A DNA stretch of 64,000 nt from contig NC_079882.1 of NCBI RefSeq assembly GCF_029227915.1, positions 26,107,001 to 26,171,000 on the forward strand, read 5' to 3'. The translations under genes were made by a program, and so were the position numbers. Position 1 is the stretch's first letter. Each line of letters begins with the position of its first letter. Source of the DNA: Hydractinia symbiolongicarpus (taxonomy: Eukaryota > Cnidaria > Hydrozoa > Anthoathecata > Hydractiniidae). Under the pieces are notes generated by a model that was not told the origin of the DNA, made no database searches, and saw only the letters and a program-made list of their open reading frames with translations. This document shows positions 15,001 through 25,400 of the stretch, one piece after another.

Positions 15001-17097
15001 AGACCAACATTCACTTGGGATTTTCTCAAGCTCCCAATAAAACAAAGTTTTTAGACAATATGATGAAATCTGATCCATGTTATGACAACCACTTTTAAAA
15101 ATTGTTTTAAACAAACAGAATATTGCTTTTTGTTTTACAGTAAGCCTCTCTGATAAAAAAACCTCTGCAAATGAAAATGAAATCCGCCATTCCAAATCAG
15201 CGTCTCCTGTAGAAGATGTTTTACAGACAAGATTATAACCTGAATTTACTATTACATCAATACATCCTTTTGATGGCCAGTATCGCTCTCTTGTAACCCA
15301 CTCATCAGCTGATTTTGGCCAACCTTGAATAGAAATCGTTGGGACCAGGTCTTGGAAGTGATGCAATTGTGGATCTGTATGCTGACTATGCTTACTCAAC
15401 CAATTTTCATAATAGTCTGATCTTAGCTGTAATGCTTCAGAGAGGCTTGGTATAGATAAATCACTTGTCAGTTCTTTTTGTTTATGTTTAGTTACAGGTT
15501 GTGCATTTAGAGGCAAGGCTGGCTTTACTGACCTCTTTTTAACATCGTCAGAAACATTATTTTCCTCATCGTACTCTGGTAGAAGAACAGTTTCAAACTC
15601 AATCATCTCTTTAAAAGCATTCATAAATTTTACAGGGCTCAAATATTTTCCATCTTCTCTATGAACACTACATTTTTGAAGAAAGTTGTCATCGGTGGTA
15701 AAGGTTGCTACTTTGAAAAATCCAGGTGATATTTCCAGAATTCGTTCATGATCTTCTATTCTCAACAACGGTATCATTATGTCGACATCTTTTTGGCTTG
15801 GTACAATGGCGTTTTGTGAAGAAGCAAACTCATAGCACAAGGAGAAACCTTCTGCTATACTACCAGTACAAATGTAAACGAGTTTTAAAAATTTCTGACG
15901 CATCTGGAGAAATATGGATTCTGCTGTAGGAAGTACTAATACAATATGTCTGTAAAGATTCCATAAATGTTCGTGAATCAATCTTGCATTTTCATTTTTT
16001 TTACTAAGATCTGCGGCAGCCATTCCGTTTCCACTTTCGTTTTCGAAAAAAAATTCAATGAAGGTCAATCTTGTTTGGCAGTTTACACTGCACGCCAACC
16101 TCGTCCCCAAGGTTTTTTTCTTGTCGTCCGAAATTCTCAAAAAGCCTTGGGGACGAAGTTGGCTGCACGCCTCAGATTGACATGACTCCTATGTTTTTAA
16201 TGACATCAGCTCGGCTCACCCAACTTATTAAAGTGCTACGAAAATATTAAGTTGTCATTTCTCCTGTAAACTCAACGTCCGTCCTAGTGTAGAAAACTTA
16301 ACAAGCCCTGGAGGCTAGGTTGACTTAAACTTGTTTACCAAACGTCTCTGGCACGCGAAATCCAAAAAGGTGTTTTTCTTTTTTTTTTTTAACTTCAAAA
16401 CATGATGAAAATTTTCACCTTTTTAGAAATTCTCTTAAATCTTCTTTTATAAGCGAGTTTCATGCTAAAAATACGTTTTAATTTTTCAAAATAGAGTTGC
16501 TAAAACCCGAATTTACTCGCAATTGTTTTATTCCAGATTAAATTCCTACGTAATAAAGGTAAGAATTTATTGGTTTAAAAGCAAGGAAAGAAAAAAAGTC
16601 TCATAAATGCTTTAAAACGATTTTTTTTTGCGAAAATAAAATCTTCGAGTCTGCGTAACCGTGATTTGATAATAATGTATTTTTAAACCCAAACCCAAGA
16701 AACATAATTTTTTTGTTCATATCCAATTTTACTTACACTAAAGTTGCTTAGCAATGTTGCGGATTATCGTACAATTGCTTATCAACTGGTTGCTTATAAA
16801 AAAAAGGTGCATTTGCTTCCCAACCTTATCCCCAAACCTCAAAGCTGTAACCTATTTTAAGAAAACACATTCATTTTTCAAGCCTTGGGTCGAGGTCGTT
16901 CTATAATAGAACTCGGTTTATAAAACATGTGCTTGCTTGAAAAAACACGCTAATCTAAGAAGCATAAAGACAAATCCACGAAAATAGATAAATATTCTTC
17001 AAGAAAAAGAAGTCATTGTATAAACAAAGCAATGAAAATATTAATCACCTGCATTTGTAAGCGCTACTAGGAAAAGTAGAACGAATGGTTTCCTCAT
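1..17097 (-). CDS. Large lipid transfer protein, apolipophorin/apoB/vitellogenin superfamily (3' partial)
   Basis: Secreted lipoprotein scaffold that would bind and carry lipid. Exons read on the minus strand: 17097-17049 (signal peptide MRKPFVLLFLVALTNA), 12717-12673, 12037-11883, 10798-10553, 10335-10150, about 9805-9714, 9644-9586, 9415-9178, 8949-8787, 8690-8592, 8497-8040, 7873-7770, 7246-6957, 6865-6519, 6410-6225, 6131-6065, 5548-5202, 5040-4530, 4265-3863, 3609-3374, 3292-3148, 2961-873, 394 to beyond base 1. All join in phase, giving about 2303 residues without the C-terminus. Family marks seen: LFHYTGIVENG near the N-terminus, the LNIQRGILSMIQ motif (10.6 kb), a helical region (9.4-7.8 kb), and VPRTVNLNVSTHMFG with LNARMEGLE at the start of the beta-sheet region. 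A basic RRRR site near residue 712 may be a furin site. The C-terminus (a vWD domain or not) is outside the window, so apolipophorin versus vitellogenin cannot be settled. Confidence 0.88.
14326..16023 (-). CDS. Mab-21 / cGAS-like nucleotidyltransferase (cGLR-type), intronless, nested in LLTP intron 1
   Basis: Single-exon 565-residue protein starting at ATG 16023 (MAAADLSKK). An in-frame ATG at 16140 would add 39 residues, but that stretch lies in a foldback repeat, so the downstream start is preferred. Nucleotidyltransferase marks: GSIAEGF (GS at 54-55), KDVDIM (D79, D81), and D225 in FQDLVPTI as the probable third metal ligand. The Mab-21 C-terminal half follows: GWPKSADEW, RERYWP, WRISFSFAEVFL, SSYCLKTLFYWELEK and YFLPKLNLFEE, all resembling cGAS and Mab-21 blocks. 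Residues 150-195 are a poorly conserved linker. I see no cGAS-type zinc thumb. Family members make cyclic dinucleotides on sensing nucleic acid, but many Mab-21 proteins have no known enzyme activity, so catalysis here is inferred from retained residues. It sits inside the 4.3-kb first intron of the lipid transfer gene on the same strand. Confidence 0.87.
   Translation of the reverse strand: MAAADLSKKNENARLIHEHLWNLYRHIVLVLPTAESIFLQMRQKFLKLVYICTGSIAEGFSLCYEFASSQNAIVPSQKDVDIMIPLLRIEDHERILEISPGFFKVATFTTDDNFLQKCSVHREDGKYLSPVKFMNAFKEMIEFETVLLPEYDEENNVSDDVKKRSVKPALPLNAQPVTKHKQKELTSDLSIPSLSEALQLRSDYYENWLSKHSQHTDPQLHHFQDLVPTISIQGWPKSADEWVTRERYWPSKGCIDVIVNSGYNLVCKTSSTGDADLEWRISFSFAEVFLSERLTVKQKAIFCLFKTIFKSGCHNMDQISSYCLKTLFYWELEKIPSECWSDEEYSKRLLCLFDKLLLYLNKKYLPHYFLPKLNLFEEITDFSVITQNVISIKETILKFNCQLLLSQMPKEEKKQIEEEIINNPSNFEALIKVNGLSGTFECIFSPVLTAARALLDEFSFTMLKLDLLKACIFLNLSMRNAIPESTTNVPTFTERICEIFPDENDEFQQLFQEFILRKYNKYKEEMEIYLFPKAMDEKDIKDSDKLIVNVQAIKFKVLKLSEIPI
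16074..16172. repeat. Foldback element upstream of the cGAS-like gene
   Basis: Two inverted arms of about 30 bases, each carrying the core CCTTGGGGACGARGTTGG or its complement, flank a short spacer. The arms are near 16078-16108 and 16140-16170. The element covers the upstream in-frame ATG (16140) of the cGAS-like gene and lies about 50 bases from its preferred start. The same core recurs across the window. Confidence 0.6.
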
Positions 17098-19255
17098 TGC
17101 ACGCTTCTACCACCACATCAATTCTCAACTACCAAAAAACTGCTATTTCTATAATATGTTTCTTTTTATTTTAAGGTAGAGAAATAAAAATGTTGTGATA
17201 ATAATAATTTAATCCGGAGCACACTGTGTCACTTACAGTAAAGAAACAACAAAACTTTTGTTTTTGTAAGTGTCAACTTGAAAATTTTTATTTGCTTACT
17301 TATTGTATATTTTTCGTGCCATGTTTACACCGTTAGTACCTAACGTAGATATTACAGTGGATGGGTGGGGAGGGGGGGGGGTCATGGTCTACTAACAAAT
17401 ACAAAGTTGTTGAATGCATAGCCATCGTCCACTTATTTCAAGTAAAGATTTAATTTCATTACTCCCACCCTTGACGTATGTGAATGACACTGTGACGTCA
17501 TCGAATAAAATATCGTACGACATGATAAAACAATCAATCAATTTTGGTGTTAACATAAATGCTTAAACCCATGCAAATTTTATTGCTTTCATAACAAAAG
17601 TTTTTTATTTTCTTGTTTGTTTTGGCAATTTAGTTGAAATTTGGTTTCCTTAATATTGAAACTTCTCATCTGGAATAAATCTCTCAGTTATTGGCCCGGA
17701 TACTCAAAGATACAAAACCTTACAACCTTTCATCAAAGATTGCAGTCACTAGCACAGAACACGCGTTTTGTTGTTTGATGCAAATAAGAGTAAAATGAGA
17801 CGAAGTGCATCACAGACTTCACATGTAAACCGAGAAGAGTGAAAACATTTTTGGCGATATTTACTTATAAAGTCTACTCTCTTTTTAATTTTAAGATATC
17901 AAATTGTTTTCTTAATATCGAAGTGATAAGTAGCACGCGCTAACACTGAAACTGACAACTTTTTCTATGGATTGAAGAATAAAAGAATAATATAGGATGC
18001 AAAAATGTTTATATTTCCTCCCCCATGTTGTCTCAACAAAGACGTCTTATCGTGTTTTGACATGCAGTGCTTCTAATATAGCGTCAAGAATTTCCGAGGC
18101 GTTTTTTTATAATATTACAAAAGCAAACGCGAGATGATTTTATTAACAGAGAAAATTCTTTTATCAGTAAATAGATCATTTATAGTAGGGAAATCAGCTG
18201 CTTTTTCTGCTTCGAAGCAGCAATCTTTGCTTTTTGATTATTTTTCCAAAAATGATTGCCAATAAAGTTGAAAGCACGTTTACCTTCATTAAACAACGCC
18301 TTTCAGATACGGCTTTTAATTGCTGCAGAACTAAATACTGAGTTGGGCCTTACTTTGGAACCTGAAGTGCTTATAAATTATCACAGGTCGTCTTTAATCT
18401 TGCAGTTTTTTATATTATGATTATTTTTTAATTGGTTTTCGGTAACAAATATTAGATTTAAATGACATTTAGTCAATTTTGTTTTTTTAAACCTAAACCC
18501 AGTAAATACACTACGTTTAAGTCGCGTCGTCGGGTCACCAAAAAACCCGTTGTAGCTGCAAGAACAATGTCGTTTAAAAGGTAGATTTCGCCTACTGTTT
18601 TAATAATAGAAATGACATTAATAGTGAAAATATTATGGATTTTTACGCAAATGGAACATTATTGAGTTTGCGTTTCACAACCGACATCTTCACCACATAA
18701 AGGGTTCTGGTTCAATATAAACACTGAGAACAATAATTTGATTTACTTTTGAATTCGAACAACATTAAACATTTTTGTTCAAAATCGATCATTTTAATAC
18801 GATTTTTAGTATAAATAGGTCCTAAAATGCGAAAAAGTTGGAAATAAAGAAAGGAAAATAGATTAGAGCCTACACAAAGGTCCGACCGAGACTTTGGTTC
18901 AACATAGAGAAATTTGCGCGCGCGAGAGTGAGAGAGAGGTGTTCGAGATAGATAGAGTATTAAATTTATGGGTAATTTGGATGAAATAAATTTACAGTTA
19001 AATCACAGTTACAGTTGAGGGACAAGTGTTGCCATCCTGTATAAATATTCGTGATAAATAAAAGTAAATAAAAAAATAAGTTTTTTCAATCAGTGCACTT
19101 ATTTGTAATAGAGGAGTTCCTTAGTCGTGGAGGCAAAGGCGGTTGTTGAATATTGTATCACTGGCTATTTTTCCTAGTCCCTAAATACATATTACCTGCA
19201 AAAAAGGTTTTTATCAAGGGTTAGACACATCAATAAAACTATTTTGTAGCTAGTA
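17098..19255. other. Intergenic region between the lipid transfer gene and the fibulin gene
   Basis: No coding exon recognised on either strand. It should hold the promoter of the lipid transfer gene, just above 17097, and the 3' flank of the fibulin gene. A poly-G run (about 17367-17380) and a GC/GA-rich simple repeat (about 18915-18940) are visible. No TATA box can be assigned with confidence. Confidence 0.5.
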
Positions 19256-19452
19256 TTAGTAAAAATTATAAGCAGAAATAAAAATATAAAATTTATAAAT
19301 AAATTGGTTAAGCAGAGTTGAATCAATTTCATTGAAGACATTTGCTCTCAGCGTGATTTCAAATGACTTCGGTCCATTGATTGGTTCAATATTAGTCACT
19401 TGTACACGATTGGTTGATAATTTGATGATGTCAAAATATTTTTCTTCGTTAC
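19256..19452 (-). CDS. Fibulin alternative last exon, distal copy
   Basis: Encodes 65 residues beginning GNEEKYFDIIK and ending YIFISAYNFY, then a stop. The phase 1 acceptor is compatible with the donor at 21963. It keeps the NGPK core (TGPK in the proximal copy) and the SAY-F ending but differs at most other positions, as expected of an old tandem exon duplication. Confidence 0.75.
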
Positions 19453-22400
19453 CTATATTCAGGGAAAAAATAAAAAAAGTCAAAACTGGATAAAAAATGT
19501 CGAATAACAAGCAGGAAAATAAATGGAGCTTCGGATAATAAAATGGATAATAACTATAGATAAATATAAATGTAAAAAAATATAAATATACTTCACACTA
19601 ACCTGAAATAAGGGTAAAATTAAAAATTCTTGAAGAGTGGAATCCGTTAAGGGTGTAGGTGAAGAGGAAGGCGTTCTCGGGCGCAGTTTTGTAGAAATTA
19701 AACTCTCTCCATTTCAACGATGTGGTTCGGATCTGTCGACATTTCGTGTTACGGCCACATGGAACCTTTCGACATTGACTACAAAAGCGATGGGTAATGA
19801 AATTTTAAATGCAAAAATTAGTGGATTGTTTATTACACGAAATAATCTTTAGTCCATTTATTTATAAATTTCAACAACCTGGGGACGAGGTTGGAATTTA
19901 CTTAAATTGGAAATTACTGTAAATAACGAGCCTATCTATAAAAACTACAAGAAGACGCATAATTAGTACCTTACTTTGACAAGGAAGTGCCGTGAAAAAA
20001 AGAAGTTGAAAAGTTGAAAAGTAATTGACAATTTAACAAAATTAAATCAACACAAAACTTGTTTCCAGATGCCTTTTTCGCATTATCGACGGCGCGAAAA
20101 ATTCCTTTGTACTGTCTCATAATATAAGGTTGAATCAACACCATACTGACCAATCGCACAAATTCAAGCGAATTAAGTGAGTATAGTTTTGTTGAAAATA
20201 TGTGTGTATTTCATTTTTAATTTGGAGAAGTTTACAATTATAAAAATATTTTAAATACACGCTTTTGTTTTGTGAGAACAACACCAGCGTCATGTAAGAA
20301 CAAAATGAGAGCTTCAGGGTCAAATTATTGTTTTCATAACTAAGAACAATCTGAGTCTAAATAGAGTTGCCGCATATTCTCTTGGGCGCCATTCCCGACC
20401 CCAAAGCTCTTTGAGATAAACCTCGATTTTTTATGTCAAATAGCTCTGGAGACGGAAGTGCTTTCGATTGTTCATGAACACTATTTTTGGAGCATTGTTA
20501 GCATCAAAAACATCTATGTCGTCATATCAACATAAATTTCAAAAAAGAAATCAAAAAAAAATAAATACGAAAAAAATAAAGTTAACAACTATTAAGAGCA
20601 AAATAAGAACAAACCAAGTCGAAAAAGGTTCAAAAATAAAAGCAGCCTGACCCGGGTCAAATTTACTGGTTCTTATAAAAAGGGCTTGTACTCAAATAAC
20701 AGAACACCTCGTCCCCTGTATGAAGATGAAAAGTAATCAATTTCGCTCCCAGGAATTTTAACTAGCGTGTGGGGTCAAGGTTGTGATGGTAATCTCGATA
20801 AAAATAGCAAAAATTTTGTTTTTTTAACGAATAATAAAAGACACGTGTAAAATTAACATCAATTTAACGTGCTTTTTTTAGTTTCAAAGATAGTAGTAAT
20901 TCGACAGATCACGGAATTATCGACAATAATAAAGCAATATAAAATTTAAAATAAATAATAACAATAAAAAATATAGGATGAACGCGCGATGAACCTTTAT
21001 GTCTTTACAGAAATTTATGAACGTTTAGTAAATCACATCCTCGTTCCCAGGGTTTGCTACCTGATGTCAAAGCGCTACCTTGACGGCCTCGATGTCAAAA
21101 AGGCAAGAATTCCTGGGGACGAAGTTGAATAAATCAACAAGCTCGTTAAATAGTTTTGCAAAACTTTAATTAAAAGAATAAAAACGTTATAATAAAAACA
21201 ACAGATCTTTTTATCTAATGTTTTGCATTAGTTTTATTAAAAAAGCGCCTGATAAAAAACAAAAAGCCATGAAAACGAGGCTGACAAAAACACACAAAAC
21301 TTCTACTTCGTGTTAATCTTGATTATCCAAACGTTGTTTCTGTTAGTTTGGTAAGAGCTGGGAGATCAAGCAAAGTCATAAGCGGATACGTAAACATAAA
21401 AATGATATACGTATTTCCATATGGTGTCGCCGAGTTTGCTGTTAATATCCACATGCATTTCAAGATGGAATTTTTTCGGTCCCGTTATTTTCTTTTGATT
21501 GATAATTCTCAGCTCATTTTTAGCCATATTTTGGATGTAGAAATACCCTTCTTCGTTACCTAAAGAAAAAGAGGAAGAAACACGTACAAAAAGTTCTTTT
21601 GACCTTTTTTTAAAATTTTTTATCATTACACAAGAATTTTAAAATGTAAAGTTTAGAATACACCTTCTCTACGCGCCATATGAGTGCGTATTTGCCAATC
21701 TTGTCTCCAGATTTCCTACTGACGTAAGTGAAGGCAAGAAGAACTGGAACTGAAGTTGCGGAATGACAAACAAGTTTAAGCAGCTATTAAATTTTTAAGG
21801 GAACAGCTTTAAAGATAATTCAAATGTTTTAAAATATGTTTTCATTGAATTTAATGGAAAGTTGGCGTTTCTTATTTTTCTGTTCTTCTGAGTGGATTTT
21901 TCTGCTCCTTATGAGCGCCTATGGGAAAACAAACTTAACAAATAAATAAAAAAATGACATACCTTTAACAAAGCGTGATGTCACTCGATAATACCTTCGA
22001 TCGAAACTCATCCAATATCGGAAAATAAAACCGGAATGAGCAACGTTCTTATAAAACTTGTAGGCTGTTCTTTTAACAGATTTTAACTTTATTTTCCCGC
22101 ATTCCGCTTGCCATTTACAATCCTTTTTCAAACACGATGCTGGCTCATCATATCTTTGAAAGAATTAAAAAATGTACGCGCACACGTGTGGATAACAAAG
22201 ATAGCGCAGAAAAGTCATCTTTGTCCTTAGAGTCTCGTCGCTCCTCTGAACCGTCATTACAAAGCTCCGCTATCAAAATCATAGAAAAGGCAAATGCCCT
22301 GGGAACGAGGTTGCAGTAAATCATTCACTAATCAAAATATCGTTTGCGCAAGCCAGTGTGGACTATTCATGGCGAAAAAAAACAAATGCGCTTACTTCCG

Positions 22401-25400
22401 AGATGTCTTTACGAAATATTTGTTCGGACACGATTGATTGATACATGCATAACTTCCAAATGTGTTGAAACAAAAATCAGAGCTTGGACATGGATTTCTT
22501 GAGCACTCGTCGATATCTGAAAAAAAATCATATAATGAGTGCTATGTAAAAACATTGCATGCAACTAATGTTACTATACCCAAGTAAACAGAATAAAAAA
22601 CCTTATCGGGAAAAACGACAAGAAAAAGCGACTAATTTGGAGGGACGATAAATACTCCCTCTCCCTTCTATAATTTCGCCCCGGCTTACCTAACCCCTGA
22701 CTAACAATCTTCCTCGGCTAAATTTAATGCGATTAAATGTCCTCTTTTAAGTCGATAGACTATTTTAGCATCAACTTATTCGGCTTTAATAGTTATTCAA
22801 GAAAAACAAGACGTATGATATACGCAAACAACCTCGCGAATAAAGTTTACAAAAAGCTGTCTATCAAATTGGGATTTTTGTTACGAAGTTAGACACGACG
22901 TATTTTACTATTCAGATACGCAATAATATTTGTTACACATTTATTTTTCAAAATTGATTTTTGAGACCTTCCTGAACGGAAAATTCCTCGAACTTTTAAT
23001 TTTCGATGGGTCCGTCTTGGGTGACCCGACTGAAAGGAAGAAGAAAGACCACAAACCCACAAACCCCAAAATTTGCGAAATTCATTAATTCAGTTAATTC
23101 TGCCTACATTCACTTTTAAAAAGTTTGGTGGAAGCACCTTTATTTACTAGTTAGTTAAACAAGTGTTTTGAACACTTGTCTTATCTTTTTAAAAAAGAAC
23201 AAGAAGCCCTGGGGGCTCTAAGAATTTCCGCGCGCTACCAAAATATTTGATAAAAACCTGCTAATTCGTTGTGTTATTGTGCCAAACATTCGAAGGGGTT
23301 TGGTGCATGAACCTCTGAAAATAAAGCACACCAGTGACATTATATCTTACAACAAACGCAAACAAAACGAAACGTGTCATAATAAACTCACATTTTAAAA
23401 GAAATTGTTAACAAAAAATACAGCCTATCATTCTTGGTTGAAAGTCTTGCGATTGAAACGTTTATGGTCTTAAACGGCATTAGTTGACAAAAAATCAAAA
23501 TTTTGATGTGACCATCATTTTCAGCATACTTTTTTTATTAACTGTGTCAATTTTTGTCGAAAATAAAGCAGTTTTAATTTTTGGATAAAATTTGGCCTAA
23601 AATTACATTTAGGTGACAAGAAACCAAAATTTTGATGTCACCATCATGTTCAGCATACTTTATTTGTTAACTGTGCCAAATTTTGTTGAAAATAAAGTAG
23701 TTCTAATTTTTGGAACAATTTTGGCCTAAAATGACATTTAGGTGACAAAAATCAAAATTATTATGTCACCATTATGTTCAGAATACTTTTTTTGTTAACT
23801 GTGCCAAATTTTGTCGAAAACAAATACCAATTTTGGCCTGAAACGTCAATACGAGACTTCCCAGTAGTTAAGGAGCTTAGGTACGAAGTTTACATCTGTG
23901 ACGGAGCAACGTGAAATCCCAGGGTCGATTTTTTCTCAAAAAATGCTCCGGAAGAAAAAAACGACGGTTTTAAAGAATTTCCTACGCCTTCGGGCGCGGA
24001 AATTCAAAAAAGAAAAAAAAAGTAAAAATATTTACCAAGATGAGATTCGAACACACGACGACTCCCGTGTCGGTGCTCAGAGAGGCAAAAATTTCCATTC
24101 TTGTAGGACACATTTGCGTTTTAATACAAGCTCACGAGCTTGTAATTAAATATCCTCGACTAGTGTCTCCGACTAATAAATTCTCTAAAACCTTTGAGTC
24201 TAGTGCAGCTTATAAAAAAGTATGTATTTACATGAATGCGTCATTTATAATTACTCATGCGTGAAAAAGATTCATTCCCTACCAGAGCAAAACCTTCCTC
24301 GCGCTTCGTATCCTGCAGGACATGTGCATCTATAGGAGCCCTCGCTGTTCGTGCATTGATAGATGCAATATCCATGATTGATTTTGCACTCATCAATATC
24401 TGTAATAGAAAGAAGTAAAAACTGTGAAGAGCATAAGTGAGATTGAATTATGAAATGTGTTGAATTTGAAAGTACTTTTTTCATAAGTAAGGCTAATAAC
24501 AAAACCATAAACCACGTGTTTTACATTTCCATTTTTTGAAAATCATGTATAGTGAATACTTCTCGAAATACAATCCTGCGTTGTTTCAATGCTTGATTAC
24601 ACTTTCAAAAAATGGTACCTACTTATGTGGAAGACACTGTTTTTTGTACTATCAACATATACAAAGGTGCAAACAGTAAATCCATTATCTATGACGGTTA
24701 TTTAGATTTATTTACAATACTCGGTCCCATGTGTGATCTTACAATCACGAAATAATGCTGTTTTCAGTATTTTGATCACACGTCCATAGTAAGTTTTCGT
24801 AACTTCCACCCGCCTTTTTTCAAATAATTATATTATCCTCTTTGTTGTCATTCACGTAAGCTTGTGTCGCCTGTCACGTTTAACTTTACGTAGACTATCT
24901 TGCTACCAGAAGAAAGATTAGAGTAAAATATTTCTTGCACTTTTTACTGGACAAATCATAAAATTGACAAAACTGCAATGTTGATGTAGTCTTTTAAGAT
25001 ATACTGTTATTTTGGTAAAGATAGCTAGTCACGTACCGGCACATTTTTTTGTGATCGAGTTAACTGCATATCCGCTTTGACAGTCACAATAATATGTTCC
25101 GTCAGCATTTCTGCATAAGCCTTGATGAGCTTCACCGCAGATGCTTTTGTTTTGACATTCGTCGATATCTATGGTTAAAATAAATTCTCTGCTCTTGAAA
25201 AAACTGTGAGATAGAGATGCACAGCGAAAAATCAGATACACAAACAAACATTTTTTTATCTTACGTTTTAAGAACCTTTAAATTAATTTTCGAGTACATA
25301 GTCTTTACGCACCCACTTTTTACGCACCCAGTTTTTGTGCACCTAGTTTTTGCGCACCCGGCTTCTGCGAACGTTTAATTTCGCACACTTCCTACTGGTA

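Noticed and set aside
20468-20650. Lys-rich 60-codon plus-strand ORF.
   Set aside because: Low-complexity A-rich DNA inside an intron; no splice or family support.
24040-24110. Functional tRNA gene on the minus strand.
   Set aside because: Only the B-box side is convincing. The acceptor stem does not close by eye, and the neighbouring repeat block points to a SINE.
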